A DNA stretch of 36,996 nucleotides from an uncultured beta proteobacterium (lineage in GTDB: Bacteria > Pseudomonadota > Gammaproteobacteria > Burkholderiales > SG8-41). This document shows positions 26,126-33,691 of the stretch, piece by piece; the first letter of the stretch is position 1; the number at the start of each line of letters is the position of its first letter. A model generated the notes under the pieces. It saw only the letters and a list, made by a program, of their open reading frames with translations, made no database searches and had not been told where the DNA came from. The stretch lies in the NCBI GenBank assembly GCA_902825845.1, contig CADECM010000040.1:12130-49125 (forward strand), written 5' to 3'. Made by a program: the position numbers and the translations under genes.

Positions 26126-26166
26126 GGTATTTTAAAATACCTGCCCGGGGCTTGATTGGCCCGGGC
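26126..26166 (-). terminator. possible terminator after the methyltransferase-like gene
   Basis: On the minus strand the perfect stem GCCCGGG/CCCGGGC (26160-26166 with 26143-26149, ten-base loop) begins 22 bases after the stop of the 26188-27108 gene. It is followed by an AT-rich palindrome GTATTTTAAAATAC (26127-26140), which supplies only a short U tract (TATTTT). It could be an intrinsic terminator that insulates the eCIS operon. Confidence 0.5.
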
Positions 26167-26187
26167 GCGGATTGCGCGCGAAGGGCG

Positions 26188-27108
26188 TCAGCGCGTGTTG
26201 GTCAGCGGTTGCGGGGTCGCAGGCTTGGGCGTGAGCAGCTGAAAGCGCCGTTCAGGGGGCGTGCCGGCCGCAAAATGGGTTTGCATCAGTGCCGGCACCA
26301 CGACGTCATCGCAGACCTTCTGGATTTGATAAATTTCCACGGGCGGCTTCCATTCAGCCTTTAGTTCGCAGGTCACCTTGACGCAGGAGATGCTTTTCAG
26401 CCAGCTGCAGACTTTGAGCTTGGCGCCATCCGCCTTGTCGATTTCCGTCAGATAGGGGGACCCCGGGTAGTAGGGGCGATTCGATCCGGCTTCTGAATCG
26501 ATGTCCTGAAGAATCGTGTAAAAACTACCGTTGAGTTGCAGGAAGTCCAGCGTTTTTTCCATGAAGCGCGACAGGTCCCCGGTATAGGAAAAGCCGCCCA
26601 GCAGATCGGTGATGACCTCGAATTTTCCAAGTTCCGTAAGCGTGTACGAGCGCAACGGTTTGCCGAAGAAATAACGTATTTTGTCGGCTTCGAGGGTGGC
26701 CGCGGTTTGGTGCCAAAGCGACGTTCTGCGGTCTTCGATGGACAGCGCCACTGCGCGCGCCTTACCGTTGTGCTGCACCGGCTGTTCCGTACGTTGCGCG
26801 CGGGATTCCGGCGTGTAGTAGTCGAGAATGGCTTGACCCATGCCGGCGCCGATGTCCAGCCAGCGATGATTTGCGCCTAGGCCCGTCAGCGAGCGCTCAA
26901 ATCCCGCCGGCAGCGCCGAGGTGTAGAACGCGAGCGAGCGGTCTACAACATAGCCCTCGGGTGCTTTATCCCGGCTCTGGTAGATTTCGGCCTGCTTCGC
27001 GAATTCGGATTTGGCCGTTCCCTCGGGACCTTGCTGCGCATGCACGTGTGCCGGCCACAGCGTTTGCAGAACCAGCATGAGGAAGAGAGCGGTGCGAGTC
27101 GTATTCAT
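26188..27108 (-). CDS. exported class I SAM-methyltransferase-like protein
   Basis: 306 residues. The first 25 form a Sec signal peptide (MNTTRTALFLMLVLQTLWPA then HVHA before QQ). Residues about 82-92 (RWLDIGAGMGQ) are methyltransferase motif I, and FEVITDLLGGFSYTGDLSRF then LQLNGSFYTI matches the later Rossmann strands of the fold. Four Cys residues in the C-terminal part (KVCSW, SCVKVTC, KVCDD) would suit disulfides outside the cytoplasm. SAM is not known in the periplasm, so export of this fold is odd; it may bind another ligand. A gap of 154 bases separates it from the divergent hydrolase gene. Ribosome-binding site GGAAA is weak. Confidence 0.75.
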   Translation of the reverse strand: MNTTRTALFLMLVLQTLWPAHVHAQQGPEGTAKSEFAKQAEIYQSRDKAPEGYVVDRSLAFYTSALPAGFERSLTGLGANHRWLDIGAGMGQAILDYYTPESRAQRTEQPVQHNGKARAVALSIEDRRTSLWHQTAATLEADKIRYFFGKPLRSYTLTELGKFEVITDLLGGFSYTGDLSRFMEKTLDFLQLNGSFYTILQDIDSEAGSNRPYYPGSPYLTEIDKADGAKLKVCSWLKSISCVKVTCELKAEWKPPVEIYQIQKVCDDVVVPALMQTHFAAGTPPERRFQLLTPKPATPQPLTNTR

Positions 27109-27262
27109 TCAACGTTTCCGTTTCGCGGCAGCAAGCGCAAGGCGACAGGCCGATTTTAGCCGTGCCGGCAAAAGCCCATCAAGCTGAAGTCCATGCGGGG
27201 TTGTAAAAGATTTCAAAACTGTAGCGGCGTCAATTCGTCGTCGTGGATATCCCTGAAGCGCC
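27109..27262. other. divergent intergenic region
   Basis: A 154-base gap between two divergent genes that must hold both promoters. I see no consensus -35/-10 pair here. TATAAT does occur at 27274-27279, inside the 5' part of the hydrolase frame, which raises doubt about that gene's start. Confidence 0.4.
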
Positions 27263-28204
27263 ATGCGCCCGATTATAATGTCAGGCATGGTTCATCGTGG
27301 AATTCGCCTGGCCATCGTCACCGTTGTGCTGTTGTGTGCCGGTAGTTGTGTCAGGCTGCCCAGCATTTCCCAAACGACGCTGCATCCGGCAACTTTTGGC
27401 GAATTGCAGCGCTATCTGCTCAATCACCAGCCTGATCTCGATCTGTTCAGATTGCGCGGTCCTTTCGCCGTGACGCGGCAAGACGATCGTGCCATACCGG
27501 TGTCGGCCGCGCAGACTGTTGAAGGTGATCTGTTCTATGCCGGGCACGCCGAAAAAGCGCCGCTGGTCATCTATCTCCACGGCTATGAGGCGACCAAAGG
27601 CGAACACGCCTACCAGGCCATGCATACCGCGTCATGGGGAATGCACAGTCTGACGCTGCAATTGCCGAATACCGGCCCCTGGGTCAATAACGGGAAGATG
27701 CTGGCCAGTCTGGTCAAGATCATTCGCGGCCGGCCGGAGATATTCGATCATCGCGTGGATGTCGATCGCATCATTCTGGTCGGGCACTCATTCGGTGGCA
27801 CTGCGGTGGCGATTGCGCTTGCGGAACGATCCGATGCCGCCGGCGGAATTTTGCTCGATCCCGCGGGTATTGGCAGGAATCTGCCGAAGTATCTGATGCA
27901 AGTCCGCGCGCCGGTGCTGGTGCTCGGGGCGGATGAGCGGGTTGCGGCCGCGCGCTACAGGGACTACTTTTACCGCTACGTGCGGCGCGCCATCGCGGAA
28001 GTGTCGGTTACCGACGCGACGCATGAGGATGCGCAGTTTCCCGCGGATGACGATGGCGCGACCGAGGCGTTGCAGATTACCTTTGCCAGCGCGATTACCG
28101 CGGGGGCTTTCAGCATTGCCCTGACGCGCGGATTGGATTATGTGTGGGCCAGTTTCCGCGCCGACCTCAAAAATGGAAAACTGTTCGAGGCAAAGAAAAA
28201 GTGA
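27263..28204 (+). CDS. alpha/beta hydrolase, probable lipoprotein
   Basis: 313 residues from 27263. In-frame ATGs at 27278 and 27287 are alternatives; the latter would give the cleanest signal peptide (MVHRGIRLAIVTVVLLCAGS before C). The cysteine in CAGSC is a possible lipobox, but it is not perfect. Catalytic features of the fold: oxyanion region YLHGYEATKGEH, nucleophile elbow VGHSFGG (Ser near residue 176), acid in LGADE and His in DATHEDAQFP. It is likely an esterase/lipase-like enzyme anchored in the envelope; substrate unknown. TATAAT at 27274-27279 would be a promoter only for the 27287 start. The gene converges with the Bug gene, leaving 14 bases. Confidence 0.8.
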   Translation: MRPIIMSGMVHRGIRLAIVTVVLLCAGSCVRLPSISQTTLHPATFGELQRYLLNHQPDLDLFRLRGPFAVTRQDDRAIPVSAAQTVEGDLFYAGHAEKAPLVIYLHGYEATKGEHAYQAMHTASWGMHSLTLQLPNTGPWVNNGKMLASLVKIIRGRPEIFDHRVDVDRIILVGHSFGGTAVAIALAERSDAAGGILLDPAGIGRNLPKYLMQVRAPVLVLGADERVAAARYRDYFYRYVRRAIAEVSVTDATHEDAQFPADDDGATEALQITFASAITAGAFSIALTRGLDYVWASFRADLKNGKLFEAKKK

Positions 28205-28218
28205 GCCGGCGCGCGGTG

Positions 28219-29217
28219 TCAATCGGGTGTCGCGCGCGATACCTTGATTACTCTTGCCCAGCGTATGGCGTCGCCGCGGATGAACGATGCAAATTCATCC
28301 AGCGTCAGGCTGCCCGGTTCCGCGCCCTCGCCCGCAAGACGTCTGCGCACGTCGGGCGAGTCCAGCCAGCGCGTGACGGCGCCGTTCAATCGCTGAATGA
28401 TCTCGTTGTGCAGGGCCGACTGACCGAACAGACCAAACCACTGCTGTGATTCGAAACCCGGCAGGCCGGCCTGCACCATGGTCGGCAACTGCGGCAACAC
28501 GGTGCTGCGCCGCTGGGAGGTAACCGCCAGCGCGCGAATGCGCCCGGCCTTGATCTGGGGCAGGGTAATCGTAACCGAGGAAAACGACAAATCGATCTGT
28601 CCGCCGACCAGTGCGACAACGCTGGGCGCGGAGCCTTTGAACGGAACATGCGTCATCTGCACGCCGGTCATGACTTTGAACAATTCCGCTGTTACGTGCG
28701 GAGGGGAACCGTTGCCGCCGGAGCCATAACTCAGATGATGTTGCCGTGCGCGCGCGAGCGCAATCAATTCTTTCACGGTGTTGGCGGGCACTGCGGGATG
28801 CAGCACCAGCACCAGCGGAGACGTGGCGATAAACGCGATCGGCGCCAGGTCGCGAAGCGGGTCATAACCCAGCTTGGGATACAGGGAAGGATTGATGACG
28901 ATGGGACCCGCGGATGACAGCAGCAGGGTGTAACCGTCGGGCGCGGCCTTGACGGCGATTTCCGTGCCGATGTTGCCGGCGGCCCCCGCGCGATTTTCGA
29001 CGATGGCTGTTTGCTTGAATGCTTCGGCAAGGCGCTGTGCCACCATGCGAGCGATCATGTCAGACGCACCACCGGCCGTTTGCCCGACCACGATGCGGAT
29101 GGCCGAACCCGGATATGCATGCCCGTTGCGGGGCGACGCGAGTTGTGCCATTGCGTGCTGCGCGGACAGCAGCAGCAAACACACAGCAATTGTCGCGGCC
29201 AGGGGCTGACGGGGCAT
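28219..29217 (-). CDS. Bug-family tripartite tricarboxylate transporter substrate-binding protein
   Basis: 332 residues with Sec signal peptide (MPRQPLAATIAVCLLLLSAQ then HAMA before Q). Family motifs: IRIVVGQTAGGASDMIARMV, VENRAGAAGNIGTEIAVKAA, PDGYTLLL and THVPFKGSAPSVVALVGGQI. Bug receptors bind small organic acids in the periplasm and many are orphans without TctA/TctB, as here. The AT-rich leader upstream holds copy 2 of the dispersed motif. The ligand cannot be told from sequence. Confidence 0.93.
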   Translation of the reverse strand: MPRQPLAATIAVCLLLLSAQHAMAQLASPRNGHAYPGSAIRIVVGQTAGGASDMIARMVAQRLAEAFKQTAIVENRAGAAGNIGTEIAVKAAPDGYTLLLSSAGPIVINPSLYPKLGYDPLRDLAPIAFIATSPLVLVLHPAVPANTVKELIALARARQHHLSYGSGGNGSPPHVTAELFKVMTGVQMTHVPFKGSAPSVVALVGGQIDLSFSSVTITLPQIKAGRIRALAVTSQRRSTVLPQLPTMVQAGLPGFESQQWFGLFGQSALHNEIIQRLNGAVTRWLDSPDVRRRLAGEGAEPGSLTLDEFASFIRGDAIRWARVIKVSRATPD

Positions 29218-29221
29218 CAGG

Positions 29222-29256
29222 TCGGTTTAAAAAAATAAATAAAAACAAATAGTTAT
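29222..29256. repeat. AT-rich intergenic motif, copy 2
   Basis: Upstream of the divergent Bug gene and acyl-CoA synthetase. The plus strand reads GGTTTAAAAAAATAAATAAA and then AACAAATAGTTATGGTACTA. It shares AAAAACAAAT-NN-TTAYG with copies at 5938-5980 and 31689-31726. Confidence 0.5.
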
Positions 29257-29455
29257 GGTACTACTCTCACGTAGCCAGCGGTGCGGGACGGCGACCACGC
29301 TAGTGTGTGACCCGTTCCTGTCATTGACCTTACCGCCGCCGGAAATCTCAACGGAATGTGAGATGGGCGAACCGCGTCCAGGCATCAATCGCTGCGGGAG
29401 CACGCCCATCACGCGTGCCATGGGTAATGGGCACAATGTGGCCGTGGCGGGCCAC
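29257..29455. other. non-coding stretch upstream of the acyl-CoA synthetase gene
   Basis: Frames of 69 (minus) and 86 (plus) residues cross here but lack ribosome-binding sites and protein-like composition. A short inverted repeat TCTCA/TGAGA (about 29346-29363) is visible. I see nothing else. Confidence 0.4.
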
Positions 29456-29485
29456 TTGGGTGGCGGCGAGGGCAGAACCTATAAT
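29456..29485 (+). promoter_or_regulatory. sigma70-like promoter of the acyl-CoA synthetase cluster
   Basis: TTGGGT (29456-29461), an 18-base spacer and a perfect TATAAT (29480-29485), with the ATG 32 bases after the -10 box. The -35 matches consensus only in its first half. Confidence 0.5.
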
Positions 29486-29517
29486 GGTGGGCTCCCTTTG
29501 CCGAACCCCGCATAGCC

Positions 29518-31107
29518 ATGAAGAAGCCGTTGGACGTTCTGCGCATGTACCCCGGGCACAACTACACGCTGCGCGATGCCTTTACTAGCCGCGCGGCGCG
29601 CGATCCGCTGCGCGAATTTGTCTGTTTCGAGGGCCGGTCGTGGTCGTGGCAGATGTTGGGCGAGGCAGTGGAACGCTGCGCGCGCGTGCTGGTTGCGCGC
29701 GGCGTGCGCAAGGGCAGCCGCGTGGGCGTAATGGCGCGCAACTGCGACGGTCATGTTCTGGCCTTGTTTTCCCTGGCACGCATCGGCGCGATCATGGTCC
29801 CGGTCAATCCGGAATTCGGCGTAGCCGAAGCGAAGTATGTGTTCCATCACGCCCAAGTAAGCGCGGTGCTGGCCGCGAGCGATACCCTCGTGGTGGCGCA
29901 ACAGGCGGCGGCCGGTTTGCCTGAACCGCCCTGGTTTGCCGTATTTGACCGCGCCGTGGCGGGCGTGCCGCTGTTGAGCGATCTTTTGGCGGCTGCGCCC
30001 GCGGTGGCGCTGCCGGACGACGTTGCGGCCGATGACACGGTGCTGATCGTGTACACCTCGGGTACCACGGGATTTCCCAAGGGAGCCATGCACAGCCAGC
30101 GCAACTTTCTCGCCGGCGGCGAAGCGTTTGTGCAGCGGGTGTACCTGCAGCATGACGATCGGGTGATGGTGGTGCTGCCCATGTTTCACATCAACGCCAA
30201 TTTCTACTCGCTGGCGGGTACGCTGGCGGCGGGTGCGTGCCTGATCATCGTGCCGCGGTTTTCGGCCTCGAGCTTCTGGCAGGTGGCCGCTGATACGGGG
30301 GCGACCGAGGTCAATATCATCGAGGCCATGGGCACGATTTTGATGAACCGTCCGCGCAGCGAATACCGGCCTGATCACAGGCTGCGCGCGGTATATGGCA
30401 TTCGCGGCAGTCAGGTCGACACCTTTCGCAATGAATTCGGCATTCCGGTGCTGATCGGCGGCTACGGCATGACGGAAATTCCCGGGGTGACCTGCAATCC
30501 GGTGGAGGGCGTGCAGAAGTGGCACACCATGGGACCGGTGGGGCGTCACCCGGATCCGAAGCGCCCATGGGCACAATGCCGCGTGGTGGATGCGGCCGGA
30601 TGCGACGTGGCCGCGGACCAGGAAGGCGAAATGTGGGTGAAGACGCCGATCGTGATGCAGGGTTACTTCCGTGATCCCCGGCAGACGGCCGACGCGTTTC
30701 ATGATGGCTGGTTCAAAACAGGGGATATCGTGAAGCGCGACGCCGACGGCTACTATACGTTCGTCACGCGCAAAGGTGACATCATCCGCCGGCGCGGCGA
30801 AAACATCGCCGGCGCGGAACTTGACCGTGTCATTGGCGCGCATCCCGCCGTGCACGAAGCCGCGGCTGTCGCAGTGCCCGCGGAACTGGGCGAGGACGAC
30901 ATCCTCGCGGGTGTCGTTCTCAAGCCCGGCGCCGCGGCAACCGCAATGGAGATCGCTCAGTGGTGTCGCGAGCATCTGGCGGCGCAGAAAGTGCCGCGCT
31001 ACATCTTGTTTGTCGATGCGCTTCCGCACACGCCCACGGGCAAGGTGTTAAAGCAACAGTTCAAGGCTGACCCGACCCTTAAGGCAAGAGCCGCGGATTT
31101 AGGGTAA
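29518..31107 (+). CDS. AMP-forming acyl-CoA synthetase (ANL superfamily)
   Basis: 529 residues. The adenylate-forming motifs are intact: P-loop YTSGTTGFPKGAM (residues 179-191), GYGMTE (about 315-320), WFKTGDIVKRD (about 398-408), KGDIIRRRGENIAGAELD, and the catalytic lysine in PTGKVLK (about 506-512). MFHINANFYSLAG and the overall layout resemble CaiC/FadD13-like medium- or aromatic-acid CoA ligases. The reaction is acid + ATP + CoA to acyl-CoA in the cytoplasm. It is followed after 30 bases by a Rieske gene and then a PQQ dehydrogenase, so it may activate the acid made by oxidation of an alcohol. No strong ribosome-binding site precedes the ATG. The substrate is not determined. Confidence 0.93.
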   Translation: MKKPLDVLRMYPGHNYTLRDAFTSRAARDPLREFVCFEGRSWSWQMLGEAVERCARVLVARGVRKGSRVGVMARNCDGHVLALFSLARIGAIMVPVNPEFGVAEAKYVFHHAQVSAVLAASDTLVVAQQAAAGLPEPPWFAVFDRAVAGVPLLSDLLAAAPAVALPDDVAADDTVLIVYTSGTTGFPKGAMHSQRNFLAGGEAFVQRVYLQHDDRVMVVLPMFHINANFYSLAGTLAAGACLIIVPRFSASSFWQVAADTGATEVNIIEAMGTILMNRPRSEYRPDHRLRAVYGIRGSQVDTFRNEFGIPVLIGGYGMTEIPGVTCNPVEGVQKWHTMGPVGRHPDPKRPWAQCRVVDAAGCDVAADQEGEMWVKTPIVMQGYFRDPRQTADAFHDGWFKTGDIVKRDADGYYTFVTRKGDIIRRRGENIAGAELDRVIGAHPAVHEAAAVAVPAELGEDDILAGVVLKPGAAATAMEIAQWCREHLAAQKVPRYILFVDALPHTPTGKVLKQQFKADPTLKARAADLG

Positions 31108-31113
31108 ATTACG

Positions 31114-31133
31114 TGTCCTCGCGTACGAGGACA
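31114..31133 (+). promoter_or_regulatory. hairpin overlapping the Rieske gene ribosome-binding site
   Basis: A perfect inverted repeat TGTCCTCG-CGTA-CGAGGACA ends four bases before the Rieske ATG. The only Shine-Dalgarno-like GAGG lies in the 3' arm, so the folded RNA would hide it. It could control translation of the Rieske gene, or weaken read-through after the synthetase gene; there is no T run. Confidence 0.5.
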
Positions 31134-31137
31134 TCCC

Positions 31138-31692
31138 ATGAACGACAGGCGTTTGGTCTTGAGAGTGGCCACGGGGAGTGGCCTTGCCCTTGTGCTGCCG
31201 CGCACAAGCGGCGCACAAGTCCGCGCCCGGGATGCCCGCCCGCAGGAGGGCGATCGCTTTGTGGTGGCCGCGGGCGACAGCAAAGGCACGGTGGTGAGAC
31301 TGCCTGATTTGCAGACCGGCTCGCCTCCGCTGAGTGTGCTGCCACGGGATCCGTCAGGCACGATTCGCGATGGCTCCCGACTTAACCAGATTCTGATGGT
31401 GCGACTGGACGAGACGCGAATGTCTGCGGCGACCCGGACGCGATCGGCACAAGGCGTGCTGGCGTATTCGGCGGTGTGCACGCATACCGGCTGCGACGGT
31501 CTGTCCTGGGCCGCCGAAACGCTGCGCTTCAGATGTCCCTGCCACGAGTCCGAGTTCGATGCCGCAGACGGCGCGCGCGTGGTGGGTGGTCCGGCACCGC
31601 GCCGCCTGCCCGCTTTGCCGCTGAAAATTGTCGATGATTATGTCGTGGCGGCGGCGACCTTCTCTGCGCGCGCAGGCGTTATTCAGCCATAA
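31138..31692 (+). CDS. Rieske [2Fe-2S] protein, probable Tat substrate
   Basis: 184 residues. The N-terminus MNDRRLVLRVATGSGLALVL resembles a twin-arginine signal, usual for periplasmic Rieske proteins. Cluster ligands are C114, H116, C133 and H136 (CTHTGC, CPCH), and C119/C135 could form the disulfide typical of high-potential Rieske proteins. The C-terminal GGPAPRRLPALPLKIVDDYV is the usual Rieske strand. It lies between the acyl-CoA synthetase and the PQQ dehydrogenase (47 bases before the latter), so it may accept electrons from that dehydrogenase; this is inference. There is no transmembrane anchor apart from the signal. Confidence 0.88.
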   Translation: MNDRRLVLRVATGSGLALVLPRTSGAQVRARDARPQEGDRFVVAAGDSKGTVVRLPDLQTGSPPLSVLPRDPSGTIRDGSRLNQILMVRLDETRMSAATRTRSAQGVLAYSAVCTHTGCDGLSWAAETLRFRCPCHESEFDAADGARVVGGPAPRRLPALPLKIVDDYVVAAATFSARAGVIQP

Positions 31693-31726
31693 ATATTGTT
31701 TAAAAACAAATTGTTACGTATTACAA
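31689..31726. repeat. AT-rich intergenic motif, copy 3
   Basis: Between the Rieske and PQQ dehydrogenase genes. The plus strand reads TAAATATTGTTTAAAAACAA and then ATTGTTACGTATTACAA. It is closest to copy 1 at 5938-5980. TTGTTT and TATTAC are separated by 17 bases, so it could be a promoter for the dehydrogenase gene, though both boxes are weak. Confidence 0.5.
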
Positions 31727-31739
31727 CCCGGAGACACCG

Positions 31740-33467
31740 ATGACACTGCTCAATAAGGTTGTTCCAGCGCTGGCGGCGTTGCTGTTGCCGCTTGCGGTGC
31801 AGGCGCAGCAAAAAACGCCGGAGTACACACCGGTAACCGAGGCGCGATTGCTCAAGCCCGAGGCGCATAACTGGTTGATGCTGCGCGGAAATTACAATGG
31901 CCAGGGCTACAGTCCGCTCGACAAAATCAACACCACCAACGTCAAGCGCCTGGTGCCGGTGTGGAGTTACTCCACCGGACAACTGGAAGGTCATCAGGCG
32001 CCGCCGCTGGTCAATAACGGCATCATGTTCATTACCACGCCGCGTAACCAGGTGCTGGCGCTGAACGCCAAGACCGGCGCGTTGATCTGGCGCTATCAAC
32101 GTGAGTTTGCGGAGGACGTCAGTCATCCGCACCCCACCAGCCGCGGCGTGGCGCTGTTTAACGACAAGGTGTATCTCGCGACCATGGACGCCTTTGTGGT
32201 GTGCCTGGATGCGCGAACCGGCAAGATGGTGTGGGAAACCAAGCTCGGTGAAAACAAGGCCAACTACTACTTTACGCTGGCACCGCTGATCGCCAAGGGC
32301 AAGGTGATGGTGGGCAGTTCCGGCGGCGAATATGGGATACGGGGATTCATTGCCGCGGTCGATGCCGAGACTGGCAAGGAAGCCTGGCGCACCTACATGA
32401 TCCCCGGGCCGGGTGAACCGGGCCACGAAACGTGGCAGGGCGACCAATGGAAAACCGGCGGTGTTTCCGTTTGGGTGACCGGCCATTACGATCCCAAGCT
32501 CAATCTGACTTACTGGGGCACTGGCAACGCCGGCCCGTGGCCTTCTGATGCGCATCCTGGCGACAATCTTTACGCGACATCCGTCGTGGCGATCGAGCCG
32601 GAAACCGGCAAGATTCGCTCGCACCATCAATACCACTGGAATGACAACTGGGATTGGGATGAAGTCTCGCCGCCATTGCTGATCGATATCAAACGCGCCG
32701 GCCGGACCATTCCCGCGTTGGTGCATCCGGCGCGCAACGGCTATTTGTGGATGCTCGAGCGCAAGCAGGATGGTATCGGCTTTGTCGATGCCAAAGCCTA
32801 CGTCAAGCAGAATGTGTTTACCGCAATAGACCCGAAGACCGGCCGCCCGAGCTATGACATGGACAAGCGGCTGCTGGTGGGCAAGACCACCACGTTCTGT
32901 CCGTCACATTGGGGCGGCAAGGATTGGCCGCCAGCCGCGTTCAATCCCAAGACCAATCTGCTGTATATCCCCGCACATGAAAATCTGTGCAGCACATTGG
33001 TGGGAGAAGCCAAAATCGCGGCCTATGCGCCGGGCAAGCGCTACGTGGGCACGGAAGCCGCGAAAACGCGCGTGTTTCCGCAGGAGGGCGCAAAGAACAT
33101 CGGCGAGGTGCAGGCGTGGGATTTGAACAGCGGCAAACGCGTGTGGACTTATCCTTTTCCCGACATGAACATCAACTGGGGGCCGCTGCTCACTACCGCC
33201 GGCGGCCTGGTGTTCGGTGGCGGTTCGGCGGATCGCAAGTTCCGCGCACTGGACGCGCGCTCCGGCAAATTATTGTGGGAGTTCGTCACCAATTCGGGCA
33301 TTACCGCGGTGCCAAGTTCCTACATGGTCGATGGCGTGCAATACATCGCGGTGCAATCGGGATGGGGCGTCGATGCGCAGAAAATGGTGGCACGCTTGAA
33401 TGGATCCATGAAAACCAACGTCAGCGTGCCGCAGGGGGGCGTGGTGTGGGTGTTCGCAGTGAAGTAA
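31740..33467 (+). CDS. periplasmic PQQ-dependent alcohol dehydrogenase, lanthanide-type active site
   Basis: 575 residues with Sec signal peptide (MTLLNKVVPALAALLLPLAV then QA before QQ). It has the eight-bladed propeller with W-docking motifs (LALNAKTGALIWRYQ, AWDLNSGKRVWTY, RALDARSGKLLWEF). Metal/PQQ ligands: E197 in GGEYG, N263 in GTGNAG, catalytic D305 and D307 in NDNWDWDE. The second Asp (D307), two residues after the catalytic one, is the XoxF/PedH mark of lanthanide binding, where calcium enzymes have Ala or Ser. The vicinal Cys pair of methanol dehydrogenases is absent (VGSSGG). There is no haem c domain, so an external acceptor is needed. GGAG lies six bases upstream of the ATG. Substrate unknown. 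Confidence 0.93.
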   Translation: MTLLNKVVPALAALLLPLAVQAQQKTPEYTPVTEARLLKPEAHNWLMLRGNYNGQGYSPLDKINTTNVKRLVPVWSYSTGQLEGHQAPPLVNNGIMFITTPRNQVLALNAKTGALIWRYQREFAEDVSHPHPTSRGVALFNDKVYLATMDAFVVCLDARTGKMVWETKLGENKANYYFTLAPLIAKGKVMVGSSGGEYGIRGFIAAVDAETGKEAWRTYMIPGPGEPGHETWQGDQWKTGGVSVWVTGHYDPKLNLTYWGTGNAGPWPSDAHPGDNLYATSVVAIEPETGKIRSHHQYHWNDNWDWDEVSPPLLIDIKRAGRTIPALVHPARNGYLWMLERKQDGIGFVDAKAYVKQNVFTAIDPKTGRPSYDMDKRLLVGKTTTFCPSHWGGKDWPPAAFNPKTNLLYIPAHENLCSTLVGEAKIAAYAPGKRYVGTEAAKTRVFPQEGAKNIGEVQAWDLNSGKRVWTYPFPDMNINWGPLLTTAGGLVFGGGSADRKFRALDARSGKLLWEFVTNSGITAVPSSYMVDGVQYIAVQSGWGVDAQKMVARLNGSMKTNVSVPQGGVVWVFAVK

Positions 33468-33487
33468 TCTCATGGCGGGTAATAACC

Positions 33488-33518
33488 AAAGGCAGAGCGC
33501 GTGCTCTGCCTTTTTTTT
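33488..33518 (+). terminator. intrinsic terminator after the PQQ dehydrogenase gene
   Basis: Perfect stem AAAGGCAGAGC/GCTCTGCCTTT with a four-base loop (GCGT), followed by a run of T. It ends the synthetase-Rieske-dehydrogenase cluster. Confidence 0.93.
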
Positions 33519-33541
33519 CGCGATACGCCGCGGTACCAGGG

Positions 33542-33562
33542 GGGGCACGCCGCGCGTGCCCC
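33542..33562. other. GC-rich inverted repeat
   Basis: Perfect GGGGCACGC-CGC-GCGTGCCCC just after the terminator, with no T run. It may be a second weak terminator or a structure that protects RNA ends. TATAAT at 33651-33656 downstream could be the -10 of the Bug gene, though no good -35 is seen. Confidence 0.4.
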
Positions 33563-33691
33563 GGCGAATCTGTCTGCATGACGGGCTTTGCTGCATTGTC
33601 ATGGCTCGTTGACCCTGTGGCGGATGGTCTGGCCGCATACGGCTTTCGTCTATAATCCCGCAAGGTGAAAACAGACGGAGGACATCTGGCG

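Noticed and set aside
29227..29515. Small frames in the gap before the acyl-CoA synthetase
   Set aside because: No ribosome-binding site, mixed composition, and a probable promoter lies inside the stretch.
29479..31029. 516-codon open frame on the minus strand
   Set aside because: Antisense to the acyl-CoA synthetase, whose motifs are complete; the frame has the His/Arg-rich composition of a shadow.
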